A DNA stretch of 64,000 bases from JACVRW01 sp963728495 (GTDB lineage: Bacteria; Actinomycetota; Thermoleophilia; Solirubrobacterales; Thermoleophilaceae). The notes below the pieces were generated by a model. The model was given only the letters and a program-made list of their open reading frames with translations. It was not told the DNA's origin and did not search any database. The stretch is from the NCBI GenBank assembly GCA_963728495.1, contig CAVSKI010000006.1, forward strand, positions 124,001 to 188,000, given 5' to 3'. The position numbers and the translations under genes are program-made. Positions 51,357-59,516 of this stretch are shown here, one piece after another; positions within the stretch are counted from its first letter, which is position 1, and every line of letters starts with the position of its first letter.

Positions 51357-52456
51357 TGCCGGCCGTAGGCCTTGGCCTGACGAGCCACCAGGTGAACCAG
51401 GTTTCCGAGCGACAGGTTGACGTCGTAGAGATGTAACCCCCAGTCGGGACCGATCCGCTCGGTCAAGATCGAACGGGGGTCGCCGGCCAGCGGAGTCACC
51501 CGCAGCCAGACCGCGCCGTTTACTCGCCGGCACCGGGCCCGGTAGAGCCCCGGAACGGAGACCCAGCGCGTGGATACCGATGCGGGAGGGGCGTCGTTGA
51601 GCGCGCCCAGAGGGCCGGCCAACGGAGCGGTGGCGAAGTAGGGGTCAAGCCCGCCCGAGCCGCCGCCCAGCGCCGCCGGGTTGGTGCACAGCACCTCCTG
51701 AGTGGCCGGATCCGCAACGATGCCGAAAAGGTCGGTTGCGCGGCCGAAAAGCGCCTCCGCGGGCGGGGTGCCGTAGAAGGCCGAGTAGGCGACCACGCAG
51801 CCGGTCTGCCGCGCCGCGCGGCAGGCACGGATGTTGCGAAAGTCGCCGCCGGAGTCGCGTCCCTTCTTCACGAGCACGTTGCCGCCCAGCAAGAGCGCCG
51901 ACACAAGCCGGCGGCGAACGTGCGCCCGCCGGTCGATCTCGTCGCGGATGAGCTGTCGCAGGAGGTAGGCGCCCTGGGAGTGACCAACGAGCACAACCCC
52001 GCGACCGTTGTTGTGGTTGCGCAGGTAGTCGCGCCAGGCCGCGCGCACGTCGCCGTAGGCCCGGAGGGCGGCCGCGGCGGGAATCTCGGCTCCGATGGCG
52101 CTCAGAGTCAGCTGGCGGTAGACCGGAGCGAACACACGGCACTCCTGGGCGAACCGGCCCGCCTGCTGCTCGGCCACAGACCTCTGCTCCGGCTCGGCGG
52201 TCCTCGTCGCGTTGATCCTGTCCTGGCCGCTGACCGTGGGGTAGACATAGAAACAGTCGATCCTCGGCCTGCGCGGCCGGCGCGTGCGCTCGGTGGTCTG
52301 CGAACCGTCGGCCCCCACCACCGTTGAGGTGAGGCTGCGGGCGCAGGGGTTCTCCGCGAGCCCGGGCTTGCAGAGCCACACCGTCTTGGCCGAGGCGGTG
52401 CCTGTCACGCCGGCGGTCAGCGCGAGGCAGGCCAGCAAGGTGCAGGCGGCGCGCAT
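51353..52456 (-). CDS. Secreted DUF3089 alpha/beta hydrolase-like protein
   Basis: 367 residues with signal peptide RAACTLLACLALTAGVTGTASA. DUF3089 features are KTVWLCKPGLAENPC, DCFYVYPTVSGQ, CRVFAPVYRQLTL, the nucleophile elbow VVLVGHSQGAYLLRQLI, and YSAFYGTPPAEALFGR. The fold is an alpha/beta hydrolase acting outside the membrane, perhaps on lipids or esters. Cysteine pairs suggest disulphides. It shares a CTAG stop with the DUF3105 gene. Confidence 0.88.
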   Translation of the reverse strand: MRAACTLLACLALTAGVTGTASAKTVWLCKPGLAENPCARSLTSTVVGADGSQTTERTRRPRRPRIDCFYVYPTVSGQDRINATRTAEPEQRSVAEQQAGRFAQECRVFAPVYRQLTLSAIGAEIPAAAALRAYGDVRAAWRDYLRNHNNGRGVVLVGHSQGAYLLRQLIRDEIDRRAHVRRRLVSALLLGGNVLVKKGRDSGGDFRNIRACRAARQTGCVVAYSAFYGTPPAEALFGRATDLFGIVADPATQEVLCTNPAALGGGSGGLDPYFATAPLAGPLGALNDAPPASVSTRWVSVPGLYRARCRRVNGAVWLRVTPLAGDPRSILTERIGPDWGLHLYDVNLSLGNLVHLVARQAKAYGRH

Positions 52457-52514
52457 GGGGCGGGCACTCTATGCGACGGCAGGACGGGGCCCGCCTCGGT
52501 CGAATGGGGCTTCG

Positions 52515-52922
52515 ATGCTCACCGACTTCCGCCAATTCGTCGTTCGCGGCAATCTCATCGAGCTGGCGGTGGCAGTGGTCATCGGCACCGCGTTCGCCGC
52601 GGTCGTCGCCTCGTTCGTCGAGGACCTGGTCACGCCGCTGATCGCCGCCATCGGGGGCGAGTCCGACTTCTCGGCGCTCACCTTCGAGATCAACGGCAGC
52701 CGCTTCCGCTACGGCGACTTCATCAATGCCCTGCTCGCCTTCCTGCTGGTGGCCGCGGTGCTCTTTTTCCTGGTGATCCGGCCGGCGAACGCGCTGCTAG
52801 CCCGCGCGCAGAGCGAGCCGCCGGAGGACGATGACAGCCGCAAGTGCCCGGAGTGCCTGAGCCAGATACCCAACGAGGCGCGCCGTTGCGCCTATTGCAC
52901 CACCCAGCTGTCCGCGGCCTGA
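52515..52922 (+). CDS. mscL: Large-conductance mechanosensitive channel MscL with C-terminal zinc ribbon
   Basis: 135 residues from ATG 52515 (MLTDFRQFVVRGNLIELAVAVVIGTAFAAVVASFVEDLVTPLIAAIGG). The first helix and gate match MscL; the second helix is FINALLAFLLVAAVLFFLVIRPAN. The usual short cytoplasmic helix is followed by CPECLSQIPNEARRCAYC, a four-cysteine zinc ribbon. This extension occurs in some actinobacterial and acidobacterial MscL proteins. It releases osmolytes during hypo-osmotic shock. It precedes an LLM oxidoreductase gene by 22 bases. Confidence 0.93.
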   Translation: MLTDFRQFVVRGNLIELAVAVVIGTAFAAVVASFVEDLVTPLIAAIGGESDFSALTFEINGSRFRYGDFINALLAFLLVAAVLFFLVIRPANALLARAQSEPPEDDDSRKCPECLSQIPNEARRCAYCTTQLSAA

Positions 52923-52944
52923 GCCGAGCCCTATGCTCGGCGCC

Positions 52945-53922
52945 ATGCGCGCTCCCATCGGTCTCGGCCTCCAGATTCCCAACTTCAACTTCCCGGGGGT
53001 GAGCGAGGAGGACCTCTTCGAGCGCCTCAGCGACATCGCCACCACCGCTGAGTCCTCCGGCTTCGACTCGGTGTTCGTGATGGACCACCTGCACCAGATC
53101 GCCTCCATCGGGCCACCGGAGAACTGGATGCTCGAGGGCAACACGATTCTCGCCGCGCTGGCGGCCCGCACCTCGAAGGCCAACCTCGGCCTACTGGTGG
53201 GCGGGGTCACCTACCGCAACCCGGCGCTGATGGCCAAGATCACCACCACCCTGGACGTGATCTCCGGCGGCCGGGCCATCCTCGGCATCGGCGCCGCCTG
53301 GAACGAGGACGAGCACGTGGCCTACGGCTTCGACTTCCCGCCCCTGGGCGAGCGCTTCGAGCATCTCGAGGACGCCCTGCAGATCTTCCGCGCGATGTTC
53401 ACGCAGGAGACGGCGACTGTCGAGGGCAAGCACCACAGCGCTCGGGAAGCGCACAACAACCCCAGCCCGATCCGGGGCGACATCCCGATCATGATCGGGG
53501 GAAGCGGGGAGAAGAAGACGCTTCGCATGGTCGCCCAGTACGCCGACGCGTCCAACTTCTTCGGCGACGCCGACCGCATGCGCCACCTGATTGGGGTGCT
53601 CGAGGGGCACTGCGAGCGGCTTGGGCGCGACCCGTCGGAGATCACCAAGACGAGGCTTGGAACGATCGTGATCGCACCGACCCACGAGGAAGCGGAGCGC
53701 AAGGTGGATGGGCTGCGCCGTGCGGGGGTGTCCGAGCGAATGCTGGCCTCGATCACCGCCGGTGATCCGGACACCATTATCGAGAAGGCGACTGTGCTGC
53801 TCGACGCGGGGCTCGACGGGCTGATGTTCGGTTCGCCCGAGGCTCACGACCTCGAGACGATCGCCCTGATCGGCGAGACCCTCGGCCCGCTGGTGGCCGA
53901 GCGCGGCGTGGCAGCGACCTGA
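52945..53922 (+). CDS. LLM-class F420/flavin-dependent oxidoreductase
   Basis: 325 residues from ATG 52945 (MRAPIGLGLQIPNFNFPG); an ATG four codons upstream is possible. TIM-barrel luciferase-like motifs are VFVMDHLHQIASIGPPENWMLEGNTILAALAARTSKANLGLLVGGVTYRNPALMAKITTTLDVISGGRAILGIGAAWNEDEHVAYGF and IPIMIGGSGEKKTLRMVAQYADASNFF. The TIGR03560-like pattern suggests F420 as cofactor, usual for actinobacteria. The substrate is unknown. It is followed 2 bases later by a hypothetical gene in the same operon. Confidence 0.92.
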   Translation: MRAPIGLGLQIPNFNFPGVSEEDLFERLSDIATTAESSGFDSVFVMDHLHQIASIGPPENWMLEGNTILAALAARTSKANLGLLVGGVTYRNPALMAKITTTLDVISGGRAILGIGAAWNEDEHVAYGFDFPPLGERFEHLEDALQIFRAMFTQETATVEGKHHSAREAHNNPSPIRGDIPIMIGGSGEKKTLRMVAQYADASNFFGDADRMRHLIGVLEGHCERLGRDPSEITKTRLGTIVIAPTHEEAERKVDGLRRAGVSERMLASITAGDPDTIIEKATVLLDAGLDGLMFGSPEAHDLETIALIGETLGPLVAERGVAAT

Positions 53923-53924
53923 AC

Positions 53925-54530
53925 GTGCCCCCCACGATCGGGAGCTGGGACGAGTATCCGTTCGGCTTGTCCTGGGTGATCGACGAGCCGCTCGAGCGCA
54001 CCTCACATGCACTGGTGTCAAACGGGCGCGTGTGGCTGGTCGATCCGGTGGACGTGGCCGGAGCGATCGAGCGCGTGAGCGACCTCGGTGAGCCGGCCGC
54101 GGTGCTCCAGCTGCTCGACCGGCACACTCGCGACTGCGCCGCCATCGCGGAGCGGCTGGGAGTGCTGCACGTGAAGGTTCCCGACACGATTCCCGGCTCG
54201 CCCTTCGAAGCGATCCCCGCCCTGCGCATTCCCGGCTGGCAGGAAACGGCGCTGTGGTGGCCCGAACAGCGCGCGCTGGTGGTGGCCGAGGTGGTCGGAA
54301 CGGCGCCGCACAACACGGCAGGGCAGGCGCGGGTGGGGATGCACATGGTCCTGCGCGCAATGCCGCCGGGGCGCATCCGTGGCCGCGAGCCCGAGCACCT
54401 GCTGGTGGGGCACGGCACCGGGGTGCACGGTCCCGAGGCGGCGCCGGCCCTGGAAGAGGCCTACGACCGTTCGCGCGGCGACCTGCCCGTGGTGGTCAAG
54501 AGCCTGGCCGGGCAGCTGTTCAAGCGCTAG
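53925..54530 (+). CDS. Hypothetical protein, MBL-fold-like without the metal motif
   Basis: 201 residues from GTG 53925. RTSHALVSNGRVWLVDPVDVAGAIERVSDLGEPAAVLQLLDRHTRDCAAIAERLG and GHGTGVHGPEAAPALEEAYDRS follow the strand order of a metallo-beta-lactamase fold. The HxHxDH zinc motif is reduced (LDRHTRDC), so it is probably a degenerate family member. It is coupled to the LLM gene. Its TAG stop is formed by the first CTAG of the hairpin element at 54527. Confidence 0.65.
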   Translation: MPPTIGSWDEYPFGLSWVIDEPLERTSHALVSNGRVWLVDPVDVAGAIERVSDLGEPAAVLQLLDRHTRDCAAIAERLGVLHVKVPDTIPGSPFEAIPALRIPGWQETALWWPEQRALVVAEVVGTAPHNTAGQARVGMHMVLRAMPPGRIRGREPEHLLVGHGTGVHGPEAAPALEEAYDRSRGDLPVVVKSLAGQLFKR

Positions 54531-54696
54531 ATGATTGATTCCGAATTCGGTGCCCGCGGGGGCGCGCCAGACCAAGCTGGGCGCCGCACGAGCCCCGAAG
54601 CAGGTAGCAGCGCTACCTGCGAGGGCTCGGGTGGCGAACCAGCGCCGGTATGGCGCGTCAACCGTGGGTGCACCGAATAAGGAATCAATCATCTAG
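54527..54696. repeat. CTAG-ended long-hairpin element, copy 3 (best conserved)
   Basis: 170 bases with perfect 16-base terminal inverted repeats, CTAGATGATTGATTCC (54527-54542) and GGAATCAATCATCTAG (54681-54696). The arms stay complementary inward (CGGTGC...GCACCG, CGCGCCA...TGGCGCG) to a perfect central stem GCAGGTAGC/GCTACCTGC with loop AGC (54600-54620). The terminal CTAGs supply the stop codons of both flanking convergent genes. There is no coding capacity. It may be a terminator-like mobile palindrome (MITE/REP-like). Confidence 0.88.
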
Positions 54697-55025
54697 ACCG
54701 CGAGCGGCACGGCCGCGGTCTCGAGGTGAACCGGAACGAGCGCGAAGGCCACCGCGCCGTGGCTCATCCGCACCGAGGCGCCGGGACGAAACGGCGGCAG
54801 CGACTCCGTGTCCTCGGCCGGCGGCGTGAGCCCGAACAGGCGGTGACCCACTCGCGAGCCGTGCAGTCGTAGCGCCCGCGCCGCGTCGCGCTGGCTCAGC
54901 CGCCAGCCGGCGGCCTCCAGCCGGGCGCCGTGCCAGAGCTCCCAGCGCCAGCGGCGCAGCGACAGCCGCCCGAGCGGCAGCTCATGCAATGCGTAGTGGA
55001 AGGCCAGTCCCTCGACGACGGGCAT
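54693..55025 (-). CDS. Hypothetical protein (110 aa)
   Basis: ATG 55025 (MPVVEGLAFHYALHELPLGRLSLRRWRWELWHG) starts a 110-residue protein, Arg/Trp-rich at the front and ending in two beta-strands (SVRMSHGAVAFALVPVHLETAAVPLAV). There is no signal, membrane segment or known motif. Its stop codon lies inside the CTAG at the right end of the hairpin element. It follows the LLM gene at 55036 by 10 bases. Confidence 0.6.
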   Translation of the reverse strand: MPVVEGLAFHYALHELPLGRLSLRRWRWELWHGARLEAAGWRLSQRDAARALRLHGSRVGHRLFGLTPPAEDTESLPPFRPGASVRMSHGAVAFALVPVHLETAAVPLAV

Positions 55026-55035
55026 GCAACTGAGG

Positions 55036-55800
55036 CTAGATGACCGGTCCGGCATCGATCGCCTGCTCGACCTCGGAGCGCTTTGGTTGCGGCCCGAAGT
55101 CGCTCAGGCACCAGGTGGCGCCCGCTTCGATCCAGGGCCCCGCGGCGGTGCCCGCCGGGTTTTCGACTACATAGTCGAAGGGTCCGTCGCCGGCACGCTG
55201 GTCCTCCACTTCCGCGCGCAGCTCGGCCAGCGCCGGAGGCTCCGGCACCTGCACCGGGAAGAGCCCGTCCCAGCGCGCGGCACGCCGCAGCGGCCGGCGG
55301 TTGGGCCAGGTAGCGGCCACCCACACCGGGATGCGCGGTCGCTGCACAGGACGCGGCTCGAACTCGCCGTCCCAATAGGAGCTCAGACGCTCGAGGCCGT
55401 CGTCGAGCAGGCGCGCACGGGCGCGCGGGTCGCCCTCCTCCCCGAAGCGCTCGGGATCGAACTCGCCGGTGCGAGTGCTGCCGAGCCCCACTCCGAGCAC
55501 GAGCCGCCCGCCGCTGAGGCGGTCGAGAGTGACCGTCTCGCGAGCCAGCTGGTGCGGGCGCCGCCGCGCAATCGGCGTCACGAGCGGACCGATCGTCACC
55601 CGCTCGGTGGCGGCGGCCACCGCCGCCAGCGTGATCCACGGGTCAGCCACCGAACGCACGGGCTCGCGGTAGGCCACGTGGTCCCACACGAAGAACCCGT
55701 CCCAGCCCCGCTCTTCCGTGCGGGCGGCGAGCTGCGCCACCAGAAACGGCTCTGAGAGCTCCTCGAAAGGAGCGACGAAGATGGCGTGGCGCGCGGTCAG
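55036..55800 (-). CDS. LLM-class flavin-dependent oxidoreductase, CTG start likely
   Basis: 254 residues. HAIFVAPFEELSEPFLVAQLAARTEERGWDGFFVWDHVAYREPVRSVADPWITLAAVAAATERVTIGPLVTPIARRRPHQLARETVTLDRLSGGRLVLGVGLGS is the luciferase-like barrel. No ATG, GTG or TTG lies near the conserved N-terminus. A CTG at 55800 overlaps the P450 stop as CTGA, in the same way as ATGA junctions elsewhere, and was chosen. It is probably co-expressed with the P450. The last bases (CTAGATGACCG on the plus strand at 55036) repeat the end motif of the hairpin elements. Confidence 0.83.
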   Translation of the reverse strand: MTARHAIFVAPFEELSEPFLVAQLAARTEERGWDGFFVWDHVAYREPVRSVADPWITLAAVAAATERVTIGPLVTPIARRRPHQLARETVTLDRLSGGRLVLGVGLGSTRTGEFDPERFGEEGDPRARARLLDDGLERLSSYWDGEFEPRPVQRPRIPVWVAATWPNRRPLRRAARWDGLFPVQVPEPPALAELRAEVEDQRAGDGPFDYVVENPAGTAAGPWIEAGATWCLSDFGPQPKRSEVEQAIDAGPVI

Positions 55801-57032
55801 GGCGTCAGGCGCACGGGCAGCGTCTTGAGCTGGTTGACGAACGGCGACTCGGCGTACTGGGGCCGGCCGGCGATCTCCATGGCCGGATAGCGGGCCAGCG
55901 TCTCCTCGAGCAGGACCCGCAGCTCGAGCCGCGCCAGCGCGGTGCCGAGGCAGAAGTGGCGCCCACCGGCGCCGAAGGCCTGGTGCTCGGTGGTGCGTGT
56001 GATGTCGAAGCGGTCGGGATCCTCGAAGCGTGACTCGTCGCGGTTTGAGGACACGTACCACATCACGACCTTGTCGCCCTCCCGTATCGGCTGGCCGGCG
56101 AGCCGGGTGTCGCGCGTGGCCGTGCGCCGGAAGTGGGCGAAGGCGGGGAACATGCGCAGCGACTCCTCCACCGCTCCCGGGATGAGCGAGGGATCGTCGA
56201 TCAGCAGCCGCCGCTGGTCGGGGTTCTCAATCAGCGCGCGCATGCCGCTGCAGTAGGTGGCCTTCGTGCTGTCATTGCCCGCCGCGACCAGCAGGAAGAA
56301 GCCCATCACGATCTCGTGGTCCTCGAGGCGATGGCCGTCGACCTCGCAATGCACGAGCACACTGGTGAGGTCGTCGGTGGGGTGCTCGCGGCGGGCGTCC
56401 ATCAGGCGCCCGCAGCGCTCGAAGATCTCGGGCACATCGCGCTGCATCACGATCTCGACGCCCTCGGGGTTGATGTCGGGATCGCCCGCGCCCAGCGTGG
56501 TGTTCATGAGCCGCGCCCAGATCTCGTCGTCCTCCGGGGGGATGCCCATGAAGGAGCCGATCACCCGCGAGACCACCGGCTGGGCGACCTCGGTCACGAG
56601 GTCGCAGCTCTCGCGGCCGTCTAGTCGGTCGAGCACGCCGGTGGTGATCTCGCGGATTGCCGGCTCGTGCTCGGCGATCCGCTTGGGTGTGAAGCCGCGC
56701 TGGAAGAGCGCCTTGATGCGGTCGTGCTTGGGCGGGTCCATCCCGATGAACATCGCTCGCACTAGCTCGAGAGGGAGGATCGCGTCGGTCAGCGCCGTGA
56801 TGCCCCCGAGCTCGGACGAGTAGGTCTCCCAGTCGCGGCTGACCTCGTGCACGTCGTCGGCTCGCGTGACCGACCAGTAGCCGGCCTCCTCGGGGTACTC
56901 GCTGATCCTCTCGGTCCAGTGCACCGGGCAGCCCGATCGCAGCTCGCGGAAGAGCTCGTGCGGCGGCCCGTCATCCCAGAACTCGCGCTCGGTGACCTGG
57001 ATCTCTTCGAGAGGCTTCCGCTGGACGGTCAT
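55797..57032 (-). CDS. Cytochrome P450, CYP125/124-like
   Basis: 411 residues. The I-helix oxygen motif is VAAGNDSTKATYC, the ExxR motif is in EESLRMFPAFAHFRRTATRDT, and the heme loop is FGAGGRHFCLGTALARLELRVLLEETL with the Cys ligand. The N-terminus (EFWDDGPPHELFRELRSGCPVHW) is like CYP124/125/142 enzymes, which hydroxylate the side chains of steroids or branched lipids. Redox partners are not in the window. An adjacent LLM oxidoreductase gene overlaps its 3' end. Confidence 0.92.
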   Translation of the reverse strand: MTVQRKPLEEIQVTEREFWDDGPPHELFRELRSGCPVHWTERISEYPEEAGYWSVTRADDVHEVSRDWETYSSELGGITALTDAILPLELVRAMFIGMDPPKHDRIKALFQRGFTPKRIAEHEPAIREITTGVLDRLDGRESCDLVTEVAQPVVSRVIGSFMGIPPEDDEIWARLMNTTLGAGDPDINPEGVEIVMQRDVPEIFERCGRLMDARREHPTDDLTSVLVHCEVDGHRLEDHEIVMGFFLLVAAGNDSTKATYCSGMRALIENPDQRRLLIDDPSLIPGAVEESLRMFPAFAHFRRTATRDTRLAGQPIREGDKVVMWYVSSNRDESRFEDPDRFDITRTTEHQAFGAGGRHFCLGTALARLELRVLLEETLARYPAMEIAGRPQYAESPFVNQLKTLPVRLTP

Positions 57033-57048
57033 GGGCGGGATGATCGCA

Positions 57049-57294
57049 TCAGCGGTCGCCCGCCCGCCAGCGCTCGGCCAGCTTGCCGGGTTCCTCGGCG
57101 TAGATCTCGCTATACCCGCAGTCGCCGCAGATCCAGGCCTTGGCTTCCACGCGCGTGGACTTCTTCAGGAAACCCTGGGTCTCCTCGAGGCGAAAGGCGA
57201 TGAGCCCGGCCGGCCCGCCCTCTCCGAGCGTGTTCATGCTCACGCCTTCGAGGATCTCCCTCGACCCGCACTTAGGGCACGCGCCGGAACGCAC
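57049..57294 (-). CDS. Zinc-ribbon protein (81 aa)
   Basis: 81 residues: RSGACPKCGSREILEGVSMNTLGEGG, then KKSTRVEAKAWICGDCGYSEIYAEEP. Two CxxC knuckles about 45 residues apart define a zinc ribbon. It resembles the small nucleic-acid-binding or transcript-factor-like ribbons of actinobacteria, but no specific role can be given. It lies between the PLP lyase and the P450 genes, transcribed with them. Confidence 0.75.
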   Translation of the reverse strand: MRSGACPKCGSREILEGVSMNTLGEGGPAGLIAFRLEETQGFLKKSTRVEAKAWICGDCGYSEIYAEEPGKLAERWRAGDR

Positions 57295-57301
57295 GGCGGG
57301 A

Positions 57302-58351
57302 CTATCCCACGACCAGGCGGGCGTACGCCTCGGGGTCGGTCACGCCCTCGGTGAGCAGGACCAATACCGAGGCCTCCGGGCCCACAGTGAGCGTCTCACG
57401 CACGGCCGGGTCGGCGAGCAGGCGGCCGGCTGCGCCCAGCGCGCCGCCCGAGCATTCCCCCGCCGCAATCCCGAGATCGGCCAGGCGCCGCGTGCCCTCA
57501 ACCGCCACGGCATCTTCCGCGGCGCAGAACAGGTCGAACGCGCCGCTCACGAGCGGCCAGGCCACCATCGAGGGCCGCCCCGCGTTCAGGCCGGCCATGA
57601 TCGAGCCGTGCGGTCCGGGAACTTCGGTGATCTCGCCCGCGCGGGCCGATTCGAGCACGCAGGCCGCTCCCGCGGGTTCCACGCCCACGAGCCTGGCGCG
57701 CCCCGCCAGGTGGCTGGCCGCGGCGGCGGCCAGCGCGCCCACGCCGATGGGCACGAACGCGACGTCGATGGGGCCCCCGGCCTGTTCGTCGATCTCGTGG
57801 AAGATCGTGGCGTAGCCCTCGATCACCCAGCTCGGCACCTCCTCGTAGCCCGGCCAGGAGGTGTCCGAGAGCACCAGTCGGCGCGGGCCCGCCATCTCCG
57901 CGCTGCGCCGTACGGCGTCGTCGTAGGAGCCGTCGACGACCTCCACGGCGGCGCCCTCGCCGGCGATCGCGTCGATGCGCGCCTGGACGGTCCCCGCGGG
58001 CACCAGCACCGTCGCCGTTAGGCCCGCCTCGCGAGCCACGCGGGCCACCGCTCGCCCGTGGTTGCCGTCGGTGGCGGCCACGAGCTCGAGGTCCGGATCG
58101 TGGGGCGGCTCGCCGAGCAGCCGCCGCGCGGCCCATGAAACGCCCAGGAACTTGAACGCCGGCAGCCCGAAGCGCTCCTCCTCGAACTTCAGCCCCACGC
58201 TGCCCACGCCCCATTCGCCGGCCAGCTCCGGTGCGTCGATCAGCGGAGTCGGGGCGTAGCCGGGCAGCCCCCGGTGAAAGCGCAGGGGGGCGTCGCCGGC
58301 GGAGGCGTCGTGGGTGTCGGCACGCAGCGGGTTGGCCAGCCACTCGATCAC
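57302..58351 (-). CDS. PLP-dependent lyase, diaminopropionate ammonia-lyase-like
   Basis: 349 residues from GTG 58351 (VIEWLANPLRADTHDASAGDAPLRFHRGLPGYAPTPLIDAP). The fold-II PLP motifs are KFEEERFGLPAFKFLGVSWAARRLLG (Schiff-base Lys), LVAATDGNHGRAVARVAREAGL, and the phosphate loop CSGGALGAAGRLL. The family includes diaminopropionate ammonia-lyase and threonine dehydratase. The GTGA overlap with the M20 peptidase gene suggests that the peptidase frees the amino acid that the lyase then deaminates. Confidence 0.9.
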   Translation of the reverse strand: MIEWLANPLRADTHDASAGDAPLRFHRGLPGYAPTPLIDAPELAGEWGVGSVGLKFEEERFGLPAFKFLGVSWAARRLLGEPPHDPDLELVAATDGNHGRAVARVAREAGLTATVLVPAGTVQARIDAIAGEGAAVEVVDGSYDDAVRRSAEMAGPRRLVLSDTSWPGYEEVPSWVIEGYATIFHEIDEQAGGPIDVAFVPIGVGALAAAAASHLAGRARLVGVEPAGAACVLESARAGEITEVPGPHGSIMAGLNAGRPSMVAWPLVSGAFDLFCAAEDAVAVEGTRRLADLGIAAGECSGGALGAAGRLLADPAVRETLTVGPEASVLVLLTEGVTDPEAYARLVVG

Positions 58352-59461
58352 GCGCACAGCTCGCGGGCGGCGGCCACGAGCGCGTCGGCACAGGCCTCGA
58401 CGCTCGCCAGGTCGACCCACTCCTCGACCGCGTGGGCCCCCGCGCCGGAAGGGCCGAATACGACCGTCGGGATACCCGCCGCCCGGATCAGCGCGGCGTC
58501 CATCCAGTAGGTCTCCCCGTACGGCTCGGCCCGGTGTCCAGTCACGGCCTGCGCCGCCCGGCTCATCGCTGCCACCACCGGGGCATCGGGCTCGACCTCG
58601 AAGGGTGGGCGCACGAGCCCCATGCGCACCTGCGCACCCTCGATCCCGTGGATGAGCGCCTCGCATTCCACCCGGAAGTCGCCGTCGCTCTCCCCGGGAG
58701 CGGTGCGGCGCTCGAGCGAAAGCAGGCAGCTCGCGGGGTAGCTGGAGAGCTCCTGTCCGCCCTCGATCAGCGAAGCGTGCACGGACCCGGGCCCCACCAG
58801 CGGATGGCCGGACGCGGAATCCAGCGTGGCCTGCAGCTCCGCAAGACGGGTGAGGACAGGGGCCATCGCGGTGATCGCGTCCCTCCCCTCGGCCGGCCGC
58901 GACCCGTGCGCCGCCCTGCCCTCGACCTCGATCTCGGCCCACACGAAGCCCTTGTGGGCGATGCACACGCCCAGGCCGGTGGGCTCGGTGACGATGGCGG
59001 CATCCGTACGCCGGCCGCTCCAGCACCGACCGCGTCCCGATGCTCGCGTGCTCCTCGTCGGCCACCGCCGACACCACCACGTCGCCCCGGAGCTTCTCCG
59101 CCGCGAGGCGCGAGCCCGCCAGCATGCTTGCCGCCAGGCCGGCCTTCATGTCGTAGGAGCCACGCCCGTAGAGGCGCCCGTCGCGGGTTTCGGGGTTGAA
59201 CGGGCGCGCCATGCCCTCAACCCCGACGGTGTCCATGTGAGCGTTGAGCATGAGCGAAGCGCCACCGCCGCGCCCGGGCGCCACCGCAACCACGCTCGGC
59301 CGTCCGGGGGCCGCCTCGACCAGGTCGACCTCCAGGCCCGCGTCCCCCAGCCAGCCGGCCACGAAGTCGGCGATCTCTTCCTCGCCCGCCCCGCCCGGGA
59401 CCAGGTCGGGGTTCACCGAGTCGATCGAAACCAGCTCCGCGACCAGCTGCTCGGCGCTCAT
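58348..59461 (-). CDS. M20-family metallopeptidase/deacylase (ArgE/DapE-like), one frameshift
   Basis: ATG 59461 (MSAEQLVAELVSIDSVNPDLVPGGAGEEEIADFVAGWL). Metal-ligand motifs are LNAHMDTVGVEG (His/Asp) and GRGSYDMKAGLAA, with ADEEHAS as the catalytic Glu pair. Near 59006 the frame moves by +1; removing a base joins VLERPA to DAAIVTEPTGLGVCIAHKGFVWAEIEVEGRAAHGSRPAEGRDAI, the dimerisation domain, and runs to 58348. The restored length is 370 residues, normal for the family. It probably hydrolyses an N-acyl or dipeptide substrate. It is coupled by GTGA to the PLP lyase. Confidence 0.85.
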
Positions 59462-59484
59462 TGCGGCGGAATCCTATGCCGACG

Positions 59485-59510
59485 ACATATATAACCATCT
59501 GGTAATATGT
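59485..59510. promoter_or_regulatory. ArsR-type operator
   Basis: ACATATATAACC and GGTAATATGT form an imperfect inverted repeat around ATCT. The site is AT-rich in GC-rich surroundings. It lies between the divergent M20 peptidase and ArsR genes, 6 bases before the ArsR start, matching the position and character of ArsR/SmtB operators. It may control both directions. Confidence 0.6.
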
Positions 59511-59516
59511 GGCGCG

